Origin: Paracrocinitomix sp039939375
Lineage (GTDB): Bacteria > Bacteroidota > Bacteroidia > Flavobacteriales_D > Crocinitomicaceae
Length of the DNA: 64,000 nt
Reading direction: 5' to 3'
NCBI GenBank assembly: GCA_039939375.1
Contig: JBDVJO010000002.1
Span: forward strand, 248,001 to 312,000
Each line of letters starts with the position of its first letter. Within the stretch, counting starts at the first letter, position 1. This document shows positions 16,988 to 25,484 of the stretch, piece after piece. The notes under the pieces were generated by a model, which was not told where the DNA came from, searched no databases, and was given only the letters and a program-made list of their open reading frames with translations. The translations under genes were made by a program, and so were the position numbers.

Positions 16988-17630
16988 ATTGAATTATGTT
17001 AGCTCCCATTTTTAATGCTTCTTCTCGCTTAGAAATATTGTCACCGTGCACCTCTGAATCTTCCCAGCCATCTCCTAAGTCAGACTCGTATGTATAAAGA
17101 CAGATTAACCTGCCCTCATAGATGACTCCAAAGGCTTGTGGTCTTTTTTTATCGTGTTCATGAATTTTAGGTAGACCGTTATCAAAGTCATATTTCTGAT
17201 GAAAAATAGGGTGGGAATAAGGTAGTTCTACCAATTTATTATTGGGGAATACCTTATTGATTTCAGTACGAATGAATTTATCCATTCCATAATTATCATC
17301 AATATGCAAGAATCCGCCACCAATCAAATAATTTCTCAAGTTTTGAATATCAGCAGATGAAAAAACAACGTTTCCATGTCCTGTCATGTGTATAAAAGGA
17401 TAGTTGAAAATAGATGGATCACTTGCGCTTACGGTTTCAACGGTTTCTGAAATGTTAGTCTTTAAGTTCTTATTGCAAAACTTAACTAGATTAGGCAATG
17501 ATGTAGGATTTGCATACCAATCACCACCCCCGTTGTATTTTAAAACGGCAACCTGATAAGAACTGTTTTGCGCGTTCGCAAAATTAGCTGCTATCAATAA
17601 TACTAGTATAAAGAATATACGCTGTGGCAT
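16965..17630 (-). CDS. Secreted DUF4159 protein
   Basis: A 221-residue protein with a signal peptide (MPQRIFFILVLLIAANFANAQ). The mature part matches the DUF4159 pattern: QVAVLKYNGGGDWYANPTSL, FIHMTGHGNVVFSSADIQ, LRNYLIGGGFLHIDDNYGMD, the pair LPYSHPIF, and GRLICLYTYESDLGDGW. DUF4159 resembles a glutamine-amidotransferase-like flavodoxin fold and is often next to membrane proteins of the BatA/CoxE type. Its role is unknown. It overlaps rsmE by 28 bp upstream and the membrane-anchored gene by 23 bp downstream, so its translation is coupled. Confidence 0.88.
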   Translation of the reverse strand: MPQRIFFILVLLIAANFANAQNSSYQVAVLKYNGGGDWYANPTSLPNLVKFCNKNLKTNISETVETVSASDPSIFNYPFIHMTGHGNVVFSSADIQNLRNYLIGGGFLHIDDNYGMDKFIRTEINKVFPNNKLVELPYSHPIFHQKYDFDNGLPKIHEHDKKRPQAFGVIYEGRLICLYTYESDLGDGWEDSEVHGDNISKREEALKMGANIIQFAFNAAH

Positions 17631-18310
17631 GCTAAAACTCCTGCTGTTTCTGTTCTTAATCTTGTGCTTCCAAGACTAATCGCTTGGAATCCCTTTGATT
17701 TGGCTAAGTTAATCTCTTCTTGAGTAAAATCGCCTTCGGGTCCTATTAAAATAACACATTTTTTATTCATTTCAATGCTTTGGCTCAACTTAATCTTTTC
17801 TGCATCTGTTTCACAATGAGCGATAAATTTTAATGCCGTACCAAAATCTTGTTCAAGAAAATCACTAATTGATTGCAGTTCAGTAAGTTTTGGTAGGTAT
17901 AGATTTCCTGATTGCTTCAAAGCACTTAAGGCCACCTTTTCAACTTTATCAATTCTCAACGTAGTTCGTTCTGAATTTGAAGTTTGAATTGGCGAAATTT
18001 CCTTGATTCCCATTTCTGTACATTTTTCAACGAAGAATGAAAAACGATCAATGCTTTTTGTTGGCGCTATTGCTATGTGAAGTGGAATAGGGTGGGTATC
18101 AATATCGGGCTCTTCAACAATATCAAATCCTGCTTCTTTTTTATGCGTTGAAGTAATTTTTCCGATTACAAATCTTCCTCTGCCATTAATGATATTAATA
18201 TGGTCACCTATTTTTAAGCGTAAAACTCTAATAGCATGCAAAGATTCGGTTTCATCAAGGATACCAAAGTTTATGTCTTTGCAAAAAAAAGTGTGTTTAG
18301 ACTTCAACAT
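17603..18310 (-). CDS. rsmE: 16S rRNA (uracil-1498-N3)-methyltransferase
   Basis: RsmE methylates N3 of U1498 in 16S rRNA using S-adenosylmethionine. The 235 residues show the N-terminal PUA-like part (HAIRVLRLKIGDHINIINGRG), the middle PTKSIDRFSFFVEKCTEMGI, and the SPOUT knot with LIGPEGDFTQEEINLAKSKG and then SLGSTRLRTETAGV, all diagnostic. The length is normal. The first gene of the operon, it is separated by only 35 bp from a divergent glycosyltransferase gene. Confidence 0.96.
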   Translation of the reverse strand: MLKSKHTFFCKDINFGILDETESLHAIRVLRLKIGDHINIINGRGRFVIGKITSTHKKEAGFDIVEEPDIDTHPIPLHIAIAPTKSIDRFSFFVEKCTEMGIKEISPIQTSNSERTTLRIDKVEKVALSALKQSGNLYLPKLTELQSISDFLEQDFGTALKFIAHCETDAEKIKLSQSIEMNKKCVILIGPEGDFTQEEINLAKSKGFQAISLGSTRLRTETAGVLACHSVYSLY

Positions 18311-18322
18311 GAATCAAAAGTG

Positions 18323-18330
18323 TATTTTTG
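18323..18330 (+). promoter_or_regulatory. Candidate -7 promoter element of the GT4 operon
   Basis: TATTTTTG fits TAnnTTTG and lies 15 bp before the ATG at 18346, in the short divergent gap with rsmE. Confidence 0.5.
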
Positions 18331-18345
18331 TTTTAAAACTACTAA

Positions 18346-19389
18346 ATGTCGAGAAGAAAAGTAGCATTTTTATATTCAGAAATTGCCGGTTATTTTTTAG
18401 CGAATGTTAAAGAACTTGCAAAATCAGCTGAGGTGCTCATCTTTAGATGGCCGATAAATAAAGAAGCTCCTTTTAAATTTGAAGAAATTCCGAATGTTAA
18501 GATCATTGACAGGTCAAATTTTGATCAAATAAGTCTAGAAAAAGAATTAAAATCATTTGGTCCAGACATTTTAGTTTGTTCTGGTTGGATGGATAAGGGG
18601 TATGTAAAAGCCGTTAAATCTTTTAAGAAAGAGATTCCAACTGTACTTACTTTAGATAATCATTGGAGCGGAAGCTTAAAACAAAAAATAGCCGCCCTAT
18701 CTTCACCGTTATATTTAAAGAAAATATTTACGCATGCTTGGGTGCCTGGAGATCCACAAGCAATTTTCGCCAATAAATTAGGGTTCAAGGATGATGTTTT
18801 GATTCGTAACTTTTATTGTGCTGATGTGAGCTTATTTCAATCAAAATTTGAAGCTACATTCGAATCCAAAAAAGCGAATTTTCCAAAACGTTTTCTTTAT
18901 GTAGCGCGATATGTGGAGCATAAGGGAATATTTGAAATGTGGAACGCCTTTAAAAGTCTAACAGACGAAGAAAGGCAAGGTTGGGAATTGTGGTGTTTAG
19001 GTACGGGAGATGAATGGGAGAATAGGGTAGAAGCTGACGGAATTAAACACGTAGGATTCGTTCAACCAGCAGATTTTGGTCAATATTTAAAAGATACGGG
19101 CGTTTACATTTTACCAAGTAAGTTTGAGCCATGGGGTGTAACTGTTCAAGAGTTTGCGATTAGTGGATTTCCAATGATAGTAAGTGATGCGGTAGGGGCA
19201 AAAACGAAGTATTTAAAGGACAATGGAATTTCTGTTAAAGCTGGAAGCGAAGCAGAATTGAAAAAGGCAATGCTACAAATGATAGCCATGTCTGATAAAG
19301 AATTAATAGCAATGGGCGAAAAAAGTAATGACCTGGGTCGCTCATTCAATGCAGAAATGTGGGTCGAGAATTTAATGTCAATTTTATAA
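18346..19389 (+). CDS. Glycosyltransferase, GT4 family
   Basis: A 347-residue GT-B fold glycosyltransferase. The C-terminal half has the family layout: FLYVARYVEHKGIFEMWNAF (start of the nucleotide-sugar domain near 180), LWCLGTGDEWE, HVGFVQPADFGQYLKD, and the donor-binding ILPSKFEPWGVTVQEFAISG with the conserved E-x7-E motif near 250-260. It lacks a signal peptide, so it acts at the cytoplasmic face. It starts an operon with a thioesterase and a GT9 enzyme, which suggests lipopolysaccharide or other surface glycan assembly. The acceptor is unknown. Confidence 0.9.
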   Translation: MSRRKVAFLYSEIAGYFLANVKELAKSAEVLIFRWPINKEAPFKFEEIPNVKIIDRSNFDQISLEKELKSFGPDILVCSGWMDKGYVKAVKSFKKEIPTVLTLDNHWSGSLKQKIAALSSPLYLKKIFTHAWVPGDPQAIFANKLGFKDDVLIRNFYCADVSLFQSKFEATFESKKANFPKRFLYVARYVEHKGIFEMWNAFKSLTDEERQGWELWCLGTGDEWENRVEADGIKHVGFVQPADFGQYLKDTGVYILPSKFEPWGVTVQEFAISGFPMIVSDAVGAKTKYLKDNGISVKAGSEAELKKAMLQMIAMSDKELIAMGEKSNDLGRSFNAEMWVENLMSIL

Positions 19390-19390
19390 A

Positions 19391-19786
19391 ATGGAGAAGT
19401 TAGCAATAAAGCTGTGCATGGGCCGAGATATTGGTGTTCATGGAAATTTATTTGGAGGCACCATGTTGTCTTGGTTAGATGAAACTGCAGCAACATGGGC
19501 CTGTAGTTTATGTCGAAATCCTAATATGGTGACGGTTAAAATTGACGAAACCATTTTTGAACGTCCTGTCAAAGTTGGAAATCAGGTGAATGTGTATGGC
19601 GAAGTAAAGAAGATGGGGAAATCTTCTTTGACCGTTTATATAGAAGCAAGAAGTTATAATTTTTATACGGGTGAAGAGAAATTGGTTTGTTCAACGATTT
19701 TCATTTTTGTAAGAATTGATGAACATGGAGATGCTATTCCAATTGACGAAACCGTTAGACAGCAATTTGAGCATTTAAATTCTTGA
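19391..19786 (+). CDS. Hotdog-fold acyl-CoA thioesterase (YciA-like)
   Basis: A 131-residue single hotdog domain. HGNLFGGTMLSWLDETAATW is the classical segment of YciA/BACH-type acyl-CoA thioesterases, with the catalytic Asp in WLDE. It continues with VTVKIDETIFERPVKVGNQV. These enzymes hydrolyse acyl-CoA to free fatty acid and CoA in the cytoplasm. It begins 1 bp after the GT4 gene, and its stop overlaps the TTG start of the GT9 gene. Its presence between two glycosyltransferases is probably operon convenience rather than one pathway. Confidence 0.9.
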   Translation: MEKLAIKLCMGRDIGVHGNLFGGTMLSWLDETAATWACSLCRNPNMVTVKIDETIFERPVKVGNQVNVYGEVKKMGKSSLTVYIEARSYNFYTGEEKLVCSTIFIFVRIDEHGDAIPIDETVRQQFEHLNS

Positions 19787-20760
19787 AGAAAGTATTAATC
19801 ATACAAACGGCCTTTATAGGAGATGTCATTTTGGCTACAGCTCTAATAGAGTCAATTGCCCAGCATGAAGGGGAATGGCAAATTGATTTTCTGTTAAGAA
19901 AAGGAAACGAATCTTTATTAAAAGATCATCCGCACTTAAATAAGGTGTTAGTTTGGAACAAGAAAGAGCAGAAGTATAAAAACTTGATAAAGCTAACCAA
20001 AGAAGTAAAGACTGAAAAGTATGATGTGATTTTAAATCTTCAGCGTTTTGCCTCAAGCGGTTACATCTGTTTTAAAAGTAAAGCTAAAGTGATTGCTGGC
20101 TTTGAAAAAAATCCATTCAGCTTTAAATTCCACCACAAAATTAATCATCAAATAGGAGAAGGGAGTCATGAGATTGATCGCAATTTTGAATTGTTAAAAT
20201 CAATCGGTGATTTTGAACTTAAAAAGCCGAAACTTTATCCCTCTCCTAATCAATGTTCGAAAGTTGATAGCCTTTCATCTACTAGTGATTTCGTAGTAAT
20301 GGCGCCATCTTCGGTCTGGTTCACAAAACAACTTCCCAAAACTAAATGGATAGAGCTTTGTGACCACACATCTGAAAATACAACCATCTATTTAATAGGT
20401 GGAGGAGAAGATGTGAGCTATCTAAGTGAGATAAAATCAGGCTCAAAACATCCACAAATTCAGCTGATGGCTGGTAAATTAAACTTATTAGAATCAGCTT
20501 ACTTGATTTCAAAATCAACAATGACTTTTGTAAATGATTCGGCACCTTTGCATTTAGCATCCGCCATGAATGCGCCAGTTACGGCCTTCTTTTGCTCAAC
20601 GGTTCCTGATTTTGGTTTTGGACCATTGTCAGATCAAAACCGTGTTATTCAAATAGATAAAGAATTAGAATGCCGTCCTTGCGGATTACACGGTAAAAAA
20701 TCTTGCCCAAAAGGTCACTTTGATTGCGGTTTGAAAATAGATGTAACCCAGTTGAATTAA
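19783..20760 (+). CDS. Glycosyltransferase family 9 (heptosyltransferase-like)
   Basis: A 325-residue GT-B enzyme of the ADP-heptose:LPS heptosyltransferase family. It opens KKVLIIQTAFIGDVILATAL, where RfaF/RfaC proteins have the acceptor-site loop with Gly-Asp. It later has VVMAPSSVWFTKQLPKTKW and the donor-site segment FVNDSAPLHLASAMNAPVTA. The start is TTG at 19783, overlapping the thioesterase stop (TTGA), so it is translationally coupled; no better ATG exists. It should act on the lipid A core at the inner membrane's cytoplasmic face. Confidence 0.92.
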   Translation: MKKVLIIQTAFIGDVILATALIESIAQHEGEWQIDFLLRKGNESLLKDHPHLNKVLVWNKKEQKYKNLIKLTKEVKTEKYDVILNLQRFASSGYICFKSKAKVIAGFEKNPFSFKFHHKINHQIGEGSHEIDRNFELLKSIGDFELKKPKLYPSPNQCSKVDSLSSTSDFVVMAPSSVWFTKQLPKTKWIELCDHTSENTTIYLIGGGEDVSYLSEIKSGSKHPQIQLMAGKLNLLESAYLISKSTMTFVNDSAPLHLASAMNAPVTAFFCSTVPDFGFGPLSDQNRVIQIDKELECRPCGLHGKKSCPKGHFDCGLKIDVTQLN

Positions 20761-20783
20761 TTCCCGTTTAACGAAGTATTACA

Positions 20784-20812
20784 TTGATTAGTCTAAAAAT
20801 GGACTATCTTTG
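20784..20812 (+). promoter_or_regulatory. Promoter of the putative exopolysaccharide operon
   Basis: A TTG at 20784-20786 (-33) and TATCTTTG at 20805-20812 (-7) are 18 bp apart, a full match to the Bacteroidota housekeeping promoter. Transcription should begin near 20818. This rules out the TTG at 20810 as a start codon, because it lies inside the -7 box. Confidence 0.7.
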
Positions 20813-20830
20813 TCGGCTGATACAGCTACT

Positions 20831-22867
20831 TTGAAGAAAATTATATCAATACTGATCCTTTTAGTGTTGGGCAGTGCTGCACATGCCCAAACAGACTCGT
20901 TATTTATCGTGAAGGTAAAGAAACTGCAGAGCCTCTTTGATGAGACGAATTATAAGCCGCTCCAATTTGGCGATACCTCACTTGCCGTAATAGCCGAAAT
21001 TTCTAAAATGCAACGTAAGGGAAATGACGTATCCAGGTCTTTGTATCTTGAAAAACAATTAGAATTAGCACAAAAAGATTACGGGGTAGCGCTTACTGGT
21101 GGATACCTTGAAAACATTAACCCGACAATAGGAGACTTAGAAGATAATATTTTTTATCAGCGAAAATTTAACTTGGGCGCAGAGTGGAATCTTTTGAAAA
21201 GTGGATTCTTTGAAAACAAAGTAAAAGCAAGAATTTTAGAAGATAGAATTTTAAGAGAGCAAATGGGGCAAGATGCCGCGGTGGAAAGCTATAATTACTT
21301 AAAACGATTTGATCACACGATCTACACCTTTAATTTGGTGAAAATCCAGTTGCTTCATGCAAGACGTGCGCAATTAGAAAAGCAGTATAAAACCATTTCT
21401 GAACTGGTTTATTTAAAACGATTAAAAAAAGAAGACCTCATTACCTTAGATACTCGATTATCTGAAGTTGAAAGTTTAATCAATGTCTACAAGAGCTACA
21501 ATGACTATTTGGTTCCAGAAAACGACTCATTAGAGTTTGATGTTAAGAATTTACCACTGATTGATTTGGATTACACTAAGATTTTTGACCTGCTCGGAAA
21601 GCAAACAGATAGTTTATTATCAACCAGAGTATATGAAGATTACTATAGCTGGTATCACCAAATTTCATTGAAAACTTATGCAAAGTATAGCTACTATGAC
21701 TTGGTTGAACCGGGCAATCGGTCTTTTTTCTCGGCAGGATTTAACTTTAATATTCCAATTCCATTCAACACAAGACTTAAGAATGAAGTAGCAAACGAAA
21801 AGTATAAATATGACAACGAAAAACTCGTTCAAAACAGAATCAATTTACATGAAGAGATTTTGAGCACAGCTTACGAATTTAGATATAAGCTGAAGCAGTT
21901 TATCGGGTTCTATCAAAAACGTAAACTTTTTATGGAACGTCTTAGAGTAGAGAAGGTAAAGGTACGATTGAACGACAACAATATTGATCCACTTTTGGGC
22001 TTAGAATTGTATGACGATTTATTGCAAATAGATATTGAACTGGTTGATTTATTGCAAAACCTGTATTTAAAAGCCTTGAAAGTTCACTCTAAAATTCCGC
22101 ATGCGAACATTAGAGATGTCATCAAATATCAAACTACCGATCAAATTAACCAGTACGTAGACAACAAGAAACGTTCAGTTTATGTATGGTCTAAAACCTT
22201 TGAAGAATACTCTCCAGGATTTTTATCTGAGTATTGTATATATAACGAGTTCAATAAGGTAATTGTGTCTACGGCCTTAAGTAATTCTAGTCCTGAAAAA
22301 TTACAGTTCATGCAATATGCTCAAGAAAATGCCGAAGTACATTTCATGATTGGAGAGAACAAATTGTTTTATTCTGATAATATCGGAGAGTATTTAAGTA
22401 AAGTATTAGAAAAGTACAAAGAAGTAAAACCCGCTGGAATTCATATTGATATAGAACCGCACACTTTTGCAGAATGGGATACTGAGAAACAAAAAATCAT
22501 TAGTCAATACTTAGAGTTAATGGGTAAGATTAGCACTTTCTGTAAAGATCACGATTTAAAGCTGGCTGTTTCTATTCCGTTGCATTATGGGCAAGAAGTG
22601 GTCGATAAGTTATTAGCGCTTTGTGATGAAATTTATTTTATGTGTTATGAAAACACGAAGACCTCCTATATCGTTAATAAAGTAAAACCATTCATAGATA
22701 ACGGAAAAGATAAACTCATTTTGGCGTTGAGAACAGAAGATTTCACCAACAGAATTGAGATGGAAGAAAAAATAAAAGAGCTTAAAACGCAAACATCTTT
22801 GAACGCCTTTGCGTATCATGACTTGCGTAGAATGGTTTCTTTTGACCGCCAAAACATTGAAAAGTAG
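20831..22867 (+). CDS. TolC-like outer membrane protein fused to a GH18-like barrel
   Basis: I chose TTG 20831, which gives the signal peptide MKKIISILILLVLGSAAHAQ. The longer frame begins inside the promoter. Residues 20-440 are an outer-membrane efflux (TolC-like) protein: long helical hairpins (YNYLKRFDHTIYTF, NEVANEKYKYDNEKL, FRYKLKQFIGFYQKRK) around a strand segment near 275-300 (FFSAGFNFNIPIPF). Residues 445-678 look like a TIM-barrel glycosidase domain: VYVWSKTFE, AGIHIDIEPHTFAEWD with an acid pair like the GH18 DxE motif, LKLAVSIPLHYG, and EIYFMCYENT. I infer export of a polysaccharide with processing at the outer side. It is the first gene of a four-gene operon. Confidence 0.78.
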   Translation: MKKIISILILLVLGSAAHAQTDSLFIVKVKKLQSLFDETNYKPLQFGDTSLAVIAEISKMQRKGNDVSRSLYLEKQLELAQKDYGVALTGGYLENINPTIGDLEDNIFYQRKFNLGAEWNLLKSGFFENKVKARILEDRILREQMGQDAAVESYNYLKRFDHTIYTFNLVKIQLLHARRAQLEKQYKTISELVYLKRLKKEDLITLDTRLSEVESLINVYKSYNDYLVPENDSLEFDVKNLPLIDLDYTKIFDLLGKQTDSLLSTRVYEDYYSWYHQISLKTYAKYSYYDLVEPGNRSFFSAGFNFNIPIPFNTRLKNEVANEKYKYDNEKLVQNRINLHEEILSTAYEFRYKLKQFIGFYQKRKLFMERLRVEKVKVRLNDNNIDPLLGLELYDDLLQIDIELVDLLQNLYLKALKVHSKIPHANIRDVIKYQTTDQINQYVDNKKRSVYVWSKTFEEYSPGFLSEYCIYNEFNKVIVSTALSNSSPEKLQFMQYAQENAEVHFMIGENKLFYSDNIGEYLSKVLEKYKEVKPAGIHIDIEPHTFAEWDTEKQKIISQYLELMGKISTFCKDHDLKLAVSIPLHYGQEVVDKLLALCDEIYFMCYENTKTSYIVNKVKPFIDNGKDKLILALRTEDFTNRIEMEEKIKELKTQTSLNAFAYHDLRRMVSFDRQNIEK

Positions 22868-22889
22868 AACAGCAAAGAGCTGAATAAGA

Positions 22890-24065
22890 ATGAAAAGTGT
22901 AAACTTTAAAAGAAAAGAAGAGAGTTACCTAAGGTATTTTGAAGAACAAAGTGCCCGTAAATCAAAGCGTCCTTTTAACTGGGATCGTTTTGTTTATTTG
23001 TTGCTGCTCGCTATTTTCTTATTCTTTACGGGGAGATTTATCATTAATTCATATTTCTACATTGAAGGAAATGGCCAGGTGCTATTTGAAAGTGTTGACA
23101 TTAGACATACAGATGATATTCGAATTCTTGAATTTAACGTAGAAGAGGGGGATGATGTCCAAATTGGAGATACTCTATTTACCTACTTCTTAGATGATGA
23201 CATGTTTGGAGATGGCGGAGGTGGCGGATCCAATTCTGTGTCTATTGCCGGTGGACGTAAAAAAGATTCATGGATTGAACGTGAAATTTATACCCTCAAA
23301 AAGAATTCAGATTTAAATAGAGTCAGAATAGCTGATGATAAAGCTTTGCTAGCGGTTTATGAGAGCGACTTAGAAAGAGTTAGAAATGAAGTGATCTTAG
23401 ATGCTGTTTCGCATACTAACCTTGAGAATTTAGAATATCAAATTTCAAAACTTCAGGCAGATATCAACTTATTGAGTGCACAAATTGGTATTTACAGTAA
23501 ACAAATTAAATACCTGGAAGGCTTGTTGTTATTAGAAGAAGATCCACAAAAAATACAGATTGAGCAATCCAGTACTAACGGAAGTGGTTTTGGAGGAAGA
23601 GAAGGCGCATTTAATGAAATTTATAAAAACTCTGAAAGAAAAGATTTCTTAATGCTTGCTGGTGTAGAAAATATTCAAAACTATAAGATCTTCACTTGTC
23701 CAATTAACGGAAACATTACAAGAATCCATAAACAACCTTATGAAGTTGCTTTGAAAACAGAGACCATTTGTTCAATTCATCAACCAAATGACGTTCACAT
23801 AAAAGGATTCTTTAATCAAGAAGACTTAAAGTACCTCAATGCAGGTGATATTGTTAATGTTGAATTCCCTGACGGAACAGAAAGCAAAGGTTTAGTAGAT
23901 AGATTTTATTCTGCAACCTATATCTTACCTGAAGAGTTTCAAAAGAAATTTGAACCCACTACAAGAACTTTAGCTGCTGATATTTTACCAATAGGCGAGA
24001 ACGACCTAGAAGTATGGAAGAAGTATTATAAGTTGAGTGTGAAAGTGACTAAAAGAACTTTTTAA
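22890..24065 (+). CDS. HlyD-type membrane fusion (periplasmic adaptor) protein
   Basis: A 391-residue protein with one N-terminal membrane helix (RFVYLLLLAIFLFFTGRFII near 30-50). A split biotinyl-lipoyl segment follows (ILEFNVEEGDDVQIGDTLF near 75-95), then a coiled coil (145-210), a second lipoyl strand (NITRIHKQPYEVALKTETI) and a beta domain (VHIKGFFNQEDLKYLNAGD). This is the HlyD/adaptor layout that joins an inner-membrane machine to a TolC-like channel. A glycine-rich stretch near 110-117 breaks the first half. It sits 22 bp after the TolC fusion gene and ends directly before the regulator gene, so it probably bridges synthase and outer-membrane exit. Confidence 0.88.
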   Translation: MKSVNFKRKEESYLRYFEEQSARKSKRPFNWDRFVYLLLLAIFLFFTGRFIINSYFYIEGNGQVLFESVDIRHTDDIRILEFNVEEGDDVQIGDTLFTYFLDDDMFGDGGGGGSNSVSIAGGRKKDSWIEREIYTLKKNSDLNRVRIADDKALLAVYESDLERVRNEVILDAVSHTNLENLEYQISKLQADINLLSAQIGIYSKQIKYLEGLLLLEEDPQKIQIEQSSTNGSGFGGREGAFNEIYKNSERKDFLMLAGVENIQNYKIFTCPINGNITRIHKQPYEVALKTETICSIHQPNDVHIKGFFNQEDLKYLNAGDIVNVEFPDGTESKGLVDRFYSATYILPEEFQKKFEPTTRTLAADILPIGENDLEVWKKYYKLSVKVTKRTF

Positions 24066-25484
24066 ATGGCGCCACAATTAAAAATAAACAAAGAAGAATC
24101 GATAATTGAATTTGCAGGATTTTCATTTTTGCACATCAATGTGATGGATAACCTGAGCGTTGAAAAAGTTCAATTTCATTCCGCAGTTATTCTTGAGGGG
24201 AATGACCGTGCATTTATTCGCCAAATTGTTCGAAGAATCAGGTCGCATAACTCTCCTGACATCTATCTGAAGCCTGTTTTTATTTTAAAAGGAATCAATT
24301 TCAATGATCCTTTAGTGAACAAGTTAATTGATGGAACCTTATACAGCCTTGAGCAGATTGAATTGATTATTCCAGAAGTTGAGCGTATTTTGACAAAAAC
24401 GAAAGATCTCCATTTCACGAATTCAATTTCTTTTGAAGCGCAGATGATTGAGAAAACCATTTCTTTCATGTATACCTGCGAGATTTCGGATTTAGAACCA
24501 ATTCCGTATATCTACTCTTCAAATAACTATTCGTACCCAATTTTATCCGTTAATTTTAGACAACGAGATGAGCACATTGCTTTAGATATCTTGGATATTG
24601 CTGAACGTGAAGGAATCTTTGATTCAACTTACGTTGATCGAATTTATTTATGCCCTTCTTGTCAAGGTGGACACTTAACCTACAGAGAGGTTTGTCCTAA
24701 ATGTGGAAGTTCAAATTCAACTACTGAAGATATTATACATCACTTTCCATGTGCTTATGTGGGGCCTCTAAGTGATTTTACCAACGAGATTGATGATCAA
24801 TTAGATTGTCCTAAGTGTAACAAGCGTTTGCGTCATATTGGGGTGGATTATGATAAGCCATCTGTTTTGCATGAATGTAAAGCTTGCGACCATAAATTTC
24901 AAGACTTTAATGTGAAGGCTAAATGTCTTTCGTGTAGTACTGATAACCTTGTTGAGCAATTAAAGGGAAGAGAAGTTAGAAGGTATAGTTTGACCAAAAA
25001 AGGTGAACTGGCGGCCATTAACGGTTTCGTTTCTACTTCAAAAGATATTGAAGAAATTATTGGTACGGTTAAGTTTGACACCTTCATTACTATGCTTAAA
25101 TATGAGATTGAGCGTTTGAGACAAACAGAGGGTGCATCTAACTTATGTGCTATTCACTTGTCTAATCCATCACAGATTTATTCTAAAATGGGATCTGAAG
25201 TTCAAAAGGTGTTGTTGAAAGATTTGGTGAAAGTGATTCGATCAAATATTCGTTCTTCGGATATTATTTCCTTCCAAAGTTCATCTACAATTATCCTATC
25301 AATGAATGAGATTCCTCAAAGAATTGCGAAGAGAATCTTAAAAGAGATTATTGACATGTTGAAACGATTAATCGCAACAACATTTAAAGATATAGAAGTA
25401 GAGTTTGAATATGAGGTAATCAAATTGGATTACAAGTTGTCGCCTCAATTACATATCCAGCAATTGACGAAAGCCTTTGGCTAA
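24066..25484 (+). CDS. Zinc-ribbon (TackOD1-like) and degenerate GGDEF regulator
   Basis: A 472-residue cytoplasmic protein. Residues 1-190 are an unrecognised N-terminal domain. Residues 195-300 contain zinc-ribbon cysteine pairs: CPSC, CPKC, then CPKC, CKAC and CLSC, in the style of the TackOD1 metal-binding output domain. Residues 330-470 resemble a GGDEF domain (FDTFITMLKYEIERLR, a long helix, DIISFQSSSTIIL). The catalytic GGEEF is replaced by SSSTI, so it should not make c-di-GMP; it may bind a nucleotide or serve as a docking fold. It starts with no gap after the HlyD gene and overlaps the GT2 start, so it probably controls the synthase. Confidence 0.65.
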   Translation: MAPQLKINKEESIIEFAGFSFLHINVMDNLSVEKVQFHSAVILEGNDRAFIRQIVRRIRSHNSPDIYLKPVFILKGINFNDPLVNKLIDGTLYSLEQIELIIPEVERILTKTKDLHFTNSISFEAQMIEKTISFMYTCEISDLEPIPYIYSSNNYSYPILSVNFRQRDEHIALDILDIAEREGIFDSTYVDRIYLCPSCQGGHLTYREVCPKCGSSNSTTEDIIHHFPCAYVGPLSDFTNEIDDQLDCPKCNKRLRHIGVDYDKPSVLHECKACDHKFQDFNVKAKCLSCSTDNLVEQLKGREVRRYSLTKKGELAAINGFVSTSKDIEEIIGTVKFDTFITMLKYEIERLRQTEGASNLCAIHLSNPSQIYSKMGSEVQKVLLKDLVKVIRSNIRSSDIISFQSSSTIILSMNEIPQRIAKRILKEIIDMLKRLIATTFKDIEVEFEYEVIKLDYKLSPQLHIQQLTKAFG

